Origin: Chromatiales bacterium
Lineage (GTDB): Bacteria > Pseudomonadota > Gammaproteobacteria > Steroidobacterales > GCA-2729495
Assembly: GCA_016789885.1 (NCBI GenBank)
Contig: JAEUPZ010000033.1
Span: 186,001 to 250,000, forward strand
DNA length: 64,000 nt
Direction of reading: 5' to 3'
Position numbers and translations under genes: made by a program. The first letter of the stretch is position 1. The number at the start of each line of letters is the position of its first letter. The notes beneath the pieces are model-generated. The model did no database searches. It saw only the letters and a program-made list of their open reading frames with translations, and had not been told where the DNA came from. Below, piece after piece: positions 18,892 to 26,233 of the stretch.

Positions 18892-19821
18892 TCAGGCCCG
18901 GGTCGCGTAGGCGAGCAGGCCCGCCAGCGCCGGGTAGGGCGCCATGATCACGAACACCGGGATCGCCGCGAGGTACTCGCGGTAGCGGCCCTTCGCCTCG
19001 AAGGCCGCCCGGAAGCCCGAGCGCGCGAAGATTTCCAGGTGACGGGGCACCACGCCGCCGCCGATGTACACGCCGCCGAAGGCGCCATAGGTCAGGGCCA
19101 GGTTGCCGGCCACGGCGCCGAGGAAGCGGAAGCTCGTCTCGAGGGTCTCGAGGGCCAGCGTCTCGCCCGCCTGGGCCCGGGCGCTGATGTCCTCGGGCTT
19201 CAGCGCCGGCCCGCCGAGCAGTTCGTGGATGACCGGCAGCCCGGGCCCGGCCACCAGCCGCTCCGCCGAGACGTGGCCGAAGCGCTCCCGGGCCCGGTGG
19301 ATCAGCTCCGACTCGCGGGCGTCGCTGGCGGGCAAGGTGACGTGGCCGCCCTCGCCTGGCACGGCGGTCCAGCCCCGCGTGCCCACGGGCACGAGCCCCG
19401 CCACGCCGAGGCCGGTTCCTGGTCCCAGCACGACCCTCGCGCCGCGGGGCTGGGCGTCGGCGCCGCCGACCTGCACGAGGTCCGCCGGCCCCAGCACCGG
19501 CAGCGACCAGGCCAGGGCCGCGAAGTCGTTGATGGCCTCGACCTGCTCCAGGCGCAGCAGCGTGGCCAGGTCGTCGGTGGAGAACTCCCAGTCGATGTTG
19601 ATCATGCGCACCCGCGGCCCGCGGATGGGTGCCGCGACGGCGAGTGCTGCGCGCCGCGGGCGGGCCCCCGGCGGCAGGCTGTCGAGGTACGCGCGCAGCA
19701 GCGGGCCGAGGCCGGCATGCTCGCGGTTGCGGAAGGTGGCGATGTGTCCCAGCGCCGCGACATCGCTGCCGACGGCACAGCGCGTGTTCGTGCCGCCGAT
19801 GTCTGCCACGAGCAGGCCCAT
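18892..19821 (-). CDS. glk: Glucokinase
   Basis: A 309-residue enzyme that phosphorylates glucose with ATP. It shows the phosphate-1 motif LVADIGGTNTR at the N-terminus, INDFAALA with the catalytic Asp near residue 99, the GPGTGLGVA motif, and EGGH for sugar binding, all typical of the bacterial Glk family without a ROK zinc motif. It is a single gene; a Rho-independent terminator 24 bases upstream isolates it from whatever is transcribed leftward from the region behind it. Confidence 0.94.
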   Translation of the reverse strand: MGLLVADIGGTNTRCAVGSDVAALGHIATFRNREHAGLGPLLRAYLDSLPPGARPRRAALAVAAPIRGPRVRMINIDWEFSTDDLATLLRLEQVEAINDFAALAWSLPVLGPADLVQVGGADAQPRGARVVLGPGTGLGVAGLVPVGTRGWTAVPGEGGHVTLPASDARESELIHRARERFGHVSAERLVAGPGLPVIHELLGGPALKPEDISARAQAGETLALETLETSFRFLGAVAGNLALTYGAFGGVYIGGGVVPRHLEIFARSGFRAAFEAKGRYREYLAAIPVFVIMAPYPALAGLLAYATRA

Positions 19822-19844
19822 GGCGGCAGCTTAACCACGCGGGC

Positions 19845-19874
19845 AAAAAAAAACCGCCCCTGGGCAAGGGGCGG
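19845..19874 (-). terminator. Rho-independent terminator upstream of glk
   Basis: On the minus strand an 8-bp GC-rich stem (CCGCCCCT/AGGGGCGG, loop TGCCC) is followed by nine T residues. It is oriented to stop transcription entering from 19.9-20.3 kb before it reaches glk, so something upstream must be transcribed leftward. Confidence 0.85.
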
Positions 19875-20182
19875 CGGGATGGGCGCGGATCTAAGAGAAG
19901 AGTCTTCGTGTTTTTGTTGTTATCGTTTTCTTCTTCTTATCGATGGCAGCCGTCAGGTCTGGATTGGGCTTGGGGTTTTGGGCTTGTACTCCCCTGGGCG
20001 GGGGGAGGCCGCGATCCATTGGGCGATGGATGTTGGCTGTCGTTGTTTCCAGGACCTTTCGAGCGTTGCCTTCGAACGGGATAAATGCAGCAAGCGTGCC
20101 ACCCCTGGCCGAAAGCCCCGCCGGTTTGACAGAAGGCTGAAAAAACCCGTCCTGGCGTGACCTGCAGCCCGAAATCGCCCCC
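19845..20182 (-). ncRNA. Candidate small RNA ending at a strong terminator
   Basis: About 340 bases between a sigma54-type promoter motif and a Rho-independent terminator. The region holds no gene I recognise. Its minus-strand sequence is unlike the surrounding genes: the last third is A-rich and probably unstructured, with runs such as AAGAAGAAGAAAACG and AACAACAAAAACA (19909-19942), similar in style to the A-rich Hfq/Crc-binding motifs of CrcZ-type RNAs. An ATCCAT/ATGGAT hairpin lies within it (20014-20031). The alternative is a short Lys-rich protein: a 119-codon reading frame (19891-20250) ends 17 bases before the terminator. No known RNA family was identified; the RNA call rests on the bounded transcription unit and composition. 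Confidence 0.4.
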
Positions 20183-20191
20183 GGCGGGCCG

Positions 20192-20208
20192 CGCAACGCC
20201 CGTGCCAG
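20192..20208 (-). promoter_or_regulatory. Sigma54-type (-24/-12) promoter motif
   Basis: The minus strand reads CTGGCACGGGCGTTGCG, matching the consensus TGGCAC-N5-TTGC with the required ten bases between the GG and GC elements. It points at the candidate small RNA. In DNA this GC-rich a chance match is possible, and no activator-binding site was identified. Confidence 0.45.
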
Positions 20209-20354
20209 CCACCGGGCCTGCCACCGCCGGATGACCAATCTGTAAGGCATAGCGACGGCCGACCCTGCGGACGCCCGTCACGGAAATCCGGCCAACCGAA
20301 CGGAATCAGTGGGTTACGCGCTGCACCCCGGTGTAAGGCGGGCCGACAGGCCGC

Positions 20355-20570
20355 TCAGGCGTTGAGGTCGGGGATGAGCGCGCTCTCGAGGCGGGCGATC
20401 TGGTCCTTCAGGCGCAGCTTCTGCTTCTTGAGCCGCTGCACGCGCAGCTGGTCGGCGCCGGGATTGCGCGCCAGCTCGCCAATCGCGACGTCGAGGTCGC
20501 GATGCGCGATGCGCAGTTCCTTCAGGCGGGCACGTCCCCCGAAGAGGTCGGTATTGATCTTGTCCATCAT
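20355..20570 (-). CDS. DUF465 (YdcH-like) small coiled-coil protein
   Basis: A 71-residue protein. The pattern ELRIAHRDLDVAIGELARNPGADQLRVQRLKKQKLRLKDQI, a short helix-turn-helix of Lys/Leu-rich coiled coil, is that of the DUF465 family, whose function is unknown. It starts at a tandem ATG-ATG (20570/20567). It lies between the candidate small RNA and cysQ, and shares their leftward direction. The longer reading upstream has the composition of non-coding sequence. Confidence 0.82.
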   Translation of the reverse strand: MMDKINTDLFGGRARLKELRIAHRDLDVAIGELARNPGADQLRVQRLKKQKLRLKDQIARLESALIPDLNA

Positions 20571-20657
20571 CGGGAGCCGGCTTGCGATGCCCTGCGGCCC
20601 GGGGCCGGGTCGCGGACAGGGCGCGTAGTGTAGCAGCGCACCATCACGGGCCAAGCG

Positions 20658-21461
20658 TCAGCGGGCGAGCAGGCTGCGCCAGTCCCGGTCGCGCGCGCCG
20701 TAGGCAATGAAGTGCGGGTTCAGCACGCCGTCGCCGGTGTTGTAGCGGAGCGGGTTGCCGGCGAGATCGGTGACCTTGCCGCCGGCGGCCTCGAGCACGG
20801 CCTGGCCTGCGGCGGTGTCCCACTCGGAGGTGGGGCCCAGGCGCGGGTACACGTCGGCGGCGCCCTCGGCCAGCAGCCCGAACTTGAGCGAGCTGCCGAT
20901 ACCGACCAGTTCGTGGGGTCCCACGGCCTGCAGGAAATCATCGAGGCTTGCGCCGCGGTGCGAGCGGCTGCCGACGACCCGCACGGCCTGGGCTGCCACC
21001 GGCCGCACGCCGATGGCGCGCGGCTCGCCGCCGGCGTCGGCGCGCTGGGCGCCGCCGCCCGCGACGCCGAAGTACTCGCGGCCCAGCGCGGGGGCCAGCA
21101 CGACGCCCAGCACGGGCTGGTGGCCCACCACCAGCGCGATGTTCACCGTGAACTCGCCGTTGCGGCGGATGAACTCCCGCGTGCCGTCCAGCGGATCGAC
21201 GAGCCAGAAGCGCGGCCACCCGGCGCGCACCGGTCGCGGCACCTCGCGGCCCTCCTCGGACCACAGCGGGATGTCGGGCGCCAGCGCCCGCAGCCCCTCG
21301 GCGATGATCGCGTGGGCGGCGCGGTCGGCGGCGGTCAGCGGGGAGTCGTCGGCCTTGGTCTCGACGGGGAACTCGGTGGCGTAGACGGCCATGATGGCGT
21401 CGCCCGCGGCCGCCGCGATGCGCCGCACGCCGGGCAGCAGGTCCGCCGGGGCCGCGCTCAT
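20658..21461 (-). CDS. cysQ: 3'(2'),5'-bisphosphate nucleotidase
   Basis: A 267-residue member of the inositol monophosphatase-like, lithium-sensitive phosphatases. Metal-binding motifs are present: LWSEEGRE (the conserved acidic site) and WLVDPLDGTREFIRRNGEFTVNIALV; the second aspartate motif is EWDTAAGQAVLEAAGG. CysQ hydrolyses PAP and PAPS breakdown products to protect sulfate assimilation. It is not adjacent to other sulfate genes here, and is read divergently from yrfG 38 bases away. Confidence 0.92.
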   Translation of the reverse strand: MSAAPADLLPGVRRIAAAAGDAIMAVYATEFPVETKADDSPLTAADRAAHAIIAEGLRALAPDIPLWSEEGREVPRPVRAGWPRFWLVDPLDGTREFIRRNGEFTVNIALVVGHQPVLGVVLAPALGREYFGVAGGGAQRADAGGEPRAIGVRPVAAQAVRVVGSRSHRGASLDDFLQAVGPHELVGIGSSLKFGLLAEGAADVYPRLGPTSEWDTAAGQAVLEAAGGKVTDLAGNPLRYNTGDGVLNPHFIAYGARDRDWRSLLAR

Positions 21462-21499
21462 GCCCGTACCCCTGGCGCGGCGCCCGCTAAACTCACGGC

Positions 21500-22153
21500 A
21501 TGCGCGCCCTCGATGCCTACGACACCGTCCTGCTCGACATGGACGGCACGCTGCTGGACCTGGCCTACGACAACTACTTCTGGCTCGAGCTCGTGCCCCG
21601 GTGCATGGCGCGCACGCGCGGACTGCCTGAGGCGGAGGTGCGCCCGGAGCTGCTCGAGCGGTTCGCCGCGGTGCGCGGCACCCTCGAGTGGTACTGCATC
21701 GACTACTGGGCGCTGGAGCTCGGCCTCGACCTGCGGGCGCTGAAGGCGGCCAGCAGCCACCGCGTGCGCTACCTGCCGGGGGCGGAGGAGTTCCTGCGCC
21801 GGCTGCAGGCCGATGGCCGCCGCCGCGTGGTGCTCGTGACCAATGCCCATCGCTACACGCTGGAGGTCAAGCGCGGCGTGGCGGGCCTCGACCGGTACCT
21901 CGAACATTTCGTGTCCTCGCACGATTACGGCGCGCCGAAGGAGCACGCCGTCTTCTGGCAGCGCCTGCAGGCAGGCCTGGATTTCGACCCGGCGACGACG
22001 CTCTTCGTCGACGACAGCCCGGCGGTGCTCGCCGCCGCCGTCGCCCACGGCCTTGCCGGGGTCATCGGCGTGACCCGTCCGGACACGCGCCAGCCGGCGC
22101 GGCCGGTGGACGACGTCGCCACCGTCGAAGGCCTGGCCGACCTGCTGGGTTGA
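21500..22153 (+). CDS. yrfG: HAD-family GMP/IMP nucleotidase YrfG
   Basis: A 217-residue HAD-superfamily phosphatase. Motif I is DTVLLDMDGTLLDL, followed by the YrfG-type DNYFWLELVP. Motif II is VVLVTNAH, and motif III/IV is FVDDSPAVLAAA. The family dephosphorylates purine mononucleotides in the cytosol. The pairing with cysQ in divergent orientation is common in gammaproteobacteria. It converges with rhlB, whose end lies 15 bases away. Confidence 0.88.
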   Translation: MRALDAYDTVLLDMDGTLLDLAYDNYFWLELVPRCMARTRGLPEAEVRPELLERFAAVRGTLEWYCIDYWALELGLDLRALKAASSHRVRYLPGAEEFLRRLQADGRRRVVLVTNAHRYTLEVKRGVAGLDRYLEHFVSSHDYGAPKEHAVFWQRLQAGLDFDPATTLFVDDSPAVLAAAVAHGLAGVIGVTRPDTRQPARPVDDVATVEGLADLLG

Positions 22154-22168
22154 CGGCCGCGCGTCTAC

Positions 22169-23509
22169 TCAGGGCCGGCGGCCGCCACCACCACCGCCGC
22201 TGCGGCCCGGCCGGCGGCCACCGCCGCCCCCGCCGCTGCGCCGGCCGCCCCCACCGCCACCGCCACCGCCACCACCGCGGCGGGGTGGCCGCCCCCCGTG
22301 GGGGTATCGGCGTGGCCCCGGCGGCGGAACGATGACGTCGCTCATCAGGGCGGGATCGACGCTGCCCATGGGGATGCGGTGGCCGATGTAGGCCTCGATC
22401 TCCGGCAGGGAGAACGCGTAGGTCTCGCAGGCAAAGCTGATGGCGTCGCCGCTGGCGCCGGCCCGCGCGGTGCGGCCGATGCGGTGCACGTAGTCGGCAC
22501 AGTCCTGGGGCAGGTCGTAGTTGATGACGTGGCTGACGTCGTTGACGTGCAGGCCGCGGGAGGCCACGTCGGTGCACACCAGCACCGCCAGCTCGCCGGC
22601 CTGGAAGTCGCGCAGCATCTTGAGGCGCTTCTTCTGGGGCACGTCGCCCGAAATGCCCTCGGCGACGATGCCGTTGGCCTGGAGCAGCCGCTCGAGTTCC
22701 TCCACCGCGCGCTTGGTGTTGGCGAAGATCATCGTGCGGCTGGCGTGCATGCTGCGCAGCAGACCCACCAGCAGCGGGGCCTTCTCGTCATTGCTCGGGT
22801 AGTAGATGACCTGGGTCACCTTGTCGACGGTCTTCTTGTCGGGCTCGATCTCGACGGCCTCGGGCTCGTTCATGTGCTCGTAGGCGAGCTCGACGACGCG
22901 GTAGCCCAAGGTGGCCGAGAACAGCAGGTTCAGCCGCTGCTCCGGCGGCGGCAGCTTGCGCAGCAGGTAGCGGATGTCCTTGATGAAGCCGAGGTCGAAC
23001 ATGCGGTCGGCCTCGTCCATGACCAGCACCTGCACCTGGTTGAGGGTGTAGACGTGCTGCTTGTAGTAATCGATGAGCCGGCCCGGCGTGCCGATGAGGA
23101 CGTCGACACCCCCGGCCAGCAGGTCGCGCTGCTTGTCGTAATCGGCGCCGCCGAACACGACCTGGATGCGCAGCCCCGTCTCGCCCCCCAGGACCATGGC
23201 GTCGGAATGGATCTGCACCGCCAGCTCGCGGGTCGGTGCCATGATCAGCGCCCGGGGCGTCGAGACCTGGCCCGGCGGGCCGGCCGGCGGGGTGCGCAGC
23301 AGGTGGTTGAACATGGCGATGAGGAAGGCGGCGGTCTTGCCGGTGCCCGTCTGGGCCTGGCCGGCGACATCCTTGCCGCTGAGCGCGATGGGCAGGGCCT
23401 GCGCCTGGATCGGCGTTGCGTACTCGAAGCCGGCCTTGCGGATGCCCGCGTGGATGGCCGGTGGCAGGTCGAGGTCGGCAAAAGCGAGCCGCGTGGGTTC
23501 ACGGGTCAT
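22169..23509 (-). CDS. rhlB: DEAD-box RNA helicase RhlB with a Gly/Arg-rich tail
   Basis: A 446-residue helicase. Motifs in order: Q motif region with FADLDLPPAI and YATPIQAQALP, Walker A AQTGTGKT, PTREL, TPGR, MDEADRM (DEAD), SAT, and HRIGRTARAG. It unwinds RNA and in gammaproteobacteria works with RNase E in the degradosome. Identity as RhlB rests on its position next to trxA-rho as well as on motifs. The last ~45 residues are almost only Gly, Arg, Pro and Ser, a low-complexity RGG-like tail longer than in E. coli RhlB; it probably binds RNA. Confidence 0.9.
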   Translation of the reverse strand: MTREPTRLAFADLDLPPAIHAGIRKAGFEYATPIQAQALPIALSGKDVAGQAQTGTGKTAAFLIAMFNHLLRTPPAGPPGQVSTPRALIMAPTRELAVQIHSDAMVLGGETGLRIQVVFGGADYDKQRDLLAGGVDVLIGTPGRLIDYYKQHVYTLNQVQVLVMDEADRMFDLGFIKDIRYLLRKLPPPEQRLNLLFSATLGYRVVELAYEHMNEPEAVEIEPDKKTVDKVTQVIYYPSNDEKAPLLVGLLRSMHASRTMIFANTKRAVEELERLLQANGIVAEGISGDVPQKKRLKMLRDFQAGELAVLVCTDVASRGLHVNDVSHVINYDLPQDCADYVHRIGRTARAGASGDAISFACETYAFSLPEIEAYIGHRIPMGSVDPALMSDVIVPPPGPRRYPHGGRPPRRGGGGGGGGGGGRRSGGGGGGRRPGRSGGGGGGRRP

Positions 23510-24098
23510 GGTGCATGCGTATCCTGTTTGTCAGTCATGTCTCACGGCCCGGTCCATCCGGGCGGCGTGCGCCGGGCGGCGTTTCCGGACCGGGCATACG
23601 GTACTTGCAAAATGCCGGCGGACGGGTTCAAATCTGCCCATCCGCCGCACGTCCTGTCCGCTTTAGGACAGGGTTCCAAGCCAGGCACCCCAGCTTCTCA
23701 CCAAGGCGTCACTCTAAGGATCAGGCAGTCTCTCGCGCCTTGGGAGATCGCCGTTTTAGCCCCGGCTTGAGGGCGAGCTGCGGAACAGAGCCGGAACAAA
23801 GCTCAGCCACGCGGTCGCCGATCTCCCGGCAGCGGTCATCGACAGGCCATCGCCGGAAGAGCCACCGGAACGCAGGAAGCCTTAAAGCCCGCGTCGCGAT
23901 TGTGCCCTATTCGGCCAGTGGCTTCACGCGGGCCGTAGGGGGCGGCGTGTGGCAGGCCCCTCCGCACCAGGCCCGGCCAGGTCCGCGCGGCCTGCCAGAC
24001 CGGCCCTCCGGCGCCGTCTGGCGACCGGCTTCAACCACCGGCTTCAACAACCAGATCCTGTCCGACCTCCAACCCATCCACACAACACGCAAGTCACC
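23510..24098. other. 589-base divergent rhlB/trxA leader, no gene, hairpins present
   Basis: No protein gene is supported here. Near 23620-23650 there is a long imperfect hairpin (GGCGGA paired with TCCGCC, with a GGG/CCC inner stem) and at about 23652-23671 a perfect 7-bp stem-loop CCTGTCC-GCTTTA-GGACAGG. Promoters for both genes must lie here. The trxA side is a possible long leader of the rho transcript. A tRNA-like element was considered and rejected. Confidence 0.5.
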
Positions 24099-24428
24099 AT
24101 GAGCATAGTCCACGTCAACGACCAGTCCTTCGAAACCCAGGTCCTCAAGTCGAGCCGCCCCGTGCTGGTCGATTTCTGGGCCGAATGGTGCGGCCCCTGC
24201 AAGATGATCGCGCCGATCCTCGACCAGATCGCCCTCGAGTACCAGGACCGCCTCGAGATCGCCAAGGTCGATGTCGAGGACAGCCAGGGCACGGCCATGA
24301 AGTACGGCATCCGCAGCATCCCCACGCTGATGCTCTTCAAGGACGGCGTCGTCCAGGCGCAGCACGTCGGCATGCTTTCCAAGGAGCAGCTCAGCAAGCT
24401 GCTCGACGCGAAACTCCAGGGAGCATGA
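24099..24428 (+). CDS. trxA: Thioredoxin 1
   Basis: A 109-residue thioredoxin with the active site WCGPCK in [20 protein letters not shown] and the cis-proline loop RSIPTLMLF. It reduces protein disulfides in the cytosol. ATG 24099 gives the family length; earlier in-frame starts would add a Pro/Arg-rich extension. The TGA overlaps the rho ATG by four bases, so trxA and rho are coupled, unlike E. coli where the rho leader lies between them. Confidence 0.96.
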   Translation: MSIVHVNDQSFETQVLKSSRPVLVDFWAEWCGPCKMIAPILDQIALEYQDRLEIAKVDVEDSQGTAMKYGIRSIPTLMLFKDGVVQAQHVGMLSKEQLSKLLDAKLQGA

Positions 24429-25948
24429 ACGTGAGGGGCTACCTCGGAAATTCGGCCCGCAACCGGGCCAAGGGCGGCGGTGGCGGCGGTCAGCGTGGCG
24501 GCCGTCCCGACGATCAGGGCAACCAGCTGCCGCCCCACATGGGTGGTGGCGGCGGCGGTGGTGGCGGACAGCACCACCAGCGCGGCAACCAGAAGCCGCC
24601 GCGCCGCGGTGGCGGGCGCGAGCCGCACGAGGAGGTGGTGACCTTCAGCGAAGACGAGGTGATCCGCAAGAGCGAGCTCGGCAAGAACCTCATGAACCTC
24701 AACGAGCTCAAGATGAAGCCCGTTGGGGAGCTCGTGGCCATCGCCGAGTCCCTCGGGCTCGAGGGCCTCGCCCGCTCGCGCAAGCAGGACATCATCTTCG
24801 CCGTGCTCAAGGCCCACGCCCAGAGCGGTGAAGACATCTTCGCCGACGGCGTGCTCGAGATCCTGCAGGACGGCTTCGGCTTCCTGCGCTCGGCCGACGG
24901 CTCGTACCTGGCCGGCCCCGACGACATCTACGTCAGCCCCAGCCAGATCCGCCGCTTCAACCTGCGCACCGGCGACACGGTCTCGGGCCTCGTCCGCCCG
25001 CCCAAGGACAACGAGCGCTACTTCGCGCTGCTCAAGGTCAGCGAGATCAACTTCGACGCGCCGGAGAACGCGCGGCACAAGGTGCTCTTCGAGAACCTGA
25101 AGCCGCTGTTCCCCAAGGAGCGCATCAAGCTCGAGCAGGGCAACGGCAGCACCGAGGACCTGACGGCCCGCATCATCGACCTCTGCGCGCCCATCGGCAA
25201 AGGCCAGCGCGGCCTCATCGTCTCGCCGCCGAAGGCCGGCAAGACCATGCTGCTGCAGAACATCGCCATGGCCATCACGGCGAGCCACCCCGAGGTGTTC
25301 CTCATCGTGCTGCTCATCGACGAGCGGCCCGAGGAAGTCACCGAGTGGGAGCGCACCGTGCGCGGCGAGGTGGTGTCGTCGACCTTCGACGAGCCGGCCA
25401 GCCGCCACGTGCAGGTGGCCGAGATGGTCATCGAGAAGGCCAAGCGCCTGGTCGAGCACAAGAAGGACGTCGTCATCCTGCTCGACTCGATCACGCGCCT
25501 GGCCCGCGCCTACAACACGGTGGTGCCGTCGTCGGGCAAGGTGCTGACGGGCGGCGTCGACGCCAACGCCCTGCACCGGCCGAAGCGCTTCTTCGGCGCC
25601 GCGCGCAACATCGAGGAGGGCGGCAGCCTCACGATCCTCGCCACCGCGCTCATCGACACCGGCTCGAAGATGGACGACGTCATCTACGAGGAGTTCAAGG
25701 GCACCGGCAACATGGAGGTGCACCTCGACCGGCGCATTGCCGAGAAGCGGGTCTTCCCGGCCATCAACATCAACCGCAGCGGCACGCGCCGTGAGGACCT
25801 CCTCACCCGCGAGGACGAGCTGCAGAAGATGTGGATCCTGCGCAAGGTGCTGCACCCCATGGACGAGCTCGCGGCGGTGGAGTTCCTGCTGTCGAAGATG
25901 CAGGACACCAAGACCAACACGGACTTCTTCGACTCGATGAAGCGGTAG
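24425..25948 (+). CDS. rho: Transcription termination factor Rho with a Gly-rich N-terminal extension
   Basis: From ATG 24425 the protein has 507 residues; canonical Rho is about 419. The extra 89 residues contain long glycine runs, RGG-like motifs and an acidic linker. The core begins at an internal methionine (24692, [19 protein letters not shown]), which alone would encode a normal-length Rho. Core features: the cold-shock-like primary RNA site ([14 protein letters not shown]), P-loop SPPKAGKT, the Q-loop [10 protein letters not shown] and R-loop [11 protein letters not shown]. It terminates transcription as a hexamer. The upstream start is favoured because its ATG overlaps the trxA stop and the extension is open and in frame. 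Confidence 0.93.
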   Translation: MNVRGYLGNSARNRAKGGGGGGQRGGRPDDQGNQLPPHMGGGGGGGGGQHHQRGNQKPPRRGGGREPHEEVVTFSEDEVIRKSELGKNLMNLNELKMKPVGELVAIAESLGLEGLARSRKQDIIFAVLKAHAQSGEDIFADGVLEILQDGFGFLRSADGSYLAGPDDIYVSPSQIRRFNLRTGDTVSGLVRPPKDNERYFALLKVSEINFDAPENARHKVLFENLKPLFPKERIKLEQGNGSTEDLTARIIDLCAPIGKGQRGLIVSPPKAGKTMLLQNIAMAITASHPEVFLIVLLIDERPEEVTEWERTVRGEVVSSTFDEPASRHVQVAEMVIEKAKRLVEHKKDVVILLDSITRLARAYNTVVPSSGKVLTGGVDANALHRPKRFFGAARNIEEGGSLTILATALIDTGSKMDDVIYEEFKGTGNMEVHLDRRIAEKRVFPAININRSGTRREDLLTREDELQKMWILRKVLHPMDELAAVEFLLSKMQDTKTNTDFFDSMKR

Positions 25949-25977
25949 CCCGGGGGCCGGTTCCACCCTGGTGCCAG

Positions 25978-26003
25978 CGGCCGCCTTCGGGCGGCCGTTT
26001 CTT
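25978..26003 (+). terminator. Terminator after rho
   Basis: A perfect 8-bp stem CGGCCGCC-TTCG-GGCGGCCG with a stable tetraloop is followed by TTTCTT. It lies 30 bases after the rho stop and before the kdp operon. Confidence 0.8.
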
Positions 26004-26054
26004 AACGGCCCTCTAACGCCCGGGCCGGTAGCGTGCCCTCCGGAGGTCCTCCGG

Positions 26055-26144
26055 ATGGAACTGCTCGTCTTCCTCTGCACCGTCGCGTTGATCGCCCTGA
26101 CGATCGGGCTCATCGCACTGTGCCGGTGGCTGCTCGGCTCATGA
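26055..26144 (+). CDS. 29-residue membrane microprotein preceding kdpF
   Basis: A short gene, ATG 26055, preceded by GGAGG ten bases upstream. It encodes 29 residues that form one hydrophobic helix (LLVFLCTVALIALTIGLIAL) ending in CRWLLGS. Its stop overlaps the kdpF ATG as ATGA, the same coupling used throughout this operon. It resembles KdpF in size and topology but lacks the usual C-terminal RPEWF-like end, which the next gene has. It may be a KdpF paralogue, an accessory peptide of the pump, or a leader for translational coupling. Not recognised as a named family. Confidence 0.6.
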   Translation: MELLVFLCTVALIALTIGLIALCRWLLGS

Positions 26145-26233
26145 GCACCCTCGACACCGTTGCGCTGCTGCTGGCGCTCGGGCTCGGCATCTACGTGGCC
26201 ATCGCCCTGCTGCGGCCGGAGTGGTTCGAGTGA
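26141..26233 (+). CDS. kdpF: Potassium-transporting ATPase small subunit KdpF
   Basis: A 30-residue single-helix protein, MSTLDTVALLLALGLG then [13 protein letters not shown]. The helix and the RPEWF-type ending are typical of KdpF, which stabilises the KdpABC complex. It overlaps both neighbours by four bases (ATGA at the start, GTGA at the end). Confidence 0.88.
   Translation: MSTLDTVALLLALGLGIYVAIALLRPEWFE

Noticed and set aside
19891..20250. 119-codon frame on the minus strand before the glk terminator
   Set aside because: Arg-rich and then Lys/Thr-rich sequence with no ribosome-binding site or family; a small RNA explains the bounded unit better, though a short Lys-rich peptide is not excluded.
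22169..22300. Glycine-rich repeat at the rhlB end as a simple-sequence artefact
   Set aside because: The repeat keeps the frame open, ends in a proper stop and fits RGG-like tails of DEAD-box helicases, so it was kept as coding.
23610..23655. tRNA-like 3' end (GGGTTCAAATC followed by a GC stem)
   Set aside because: The TTCAAAT loop motif is present, but positions that should form the T-stem do not pair and no D-arm, anticodon arm or acceptor partner was found upstream. It reads better as one long hairpin.
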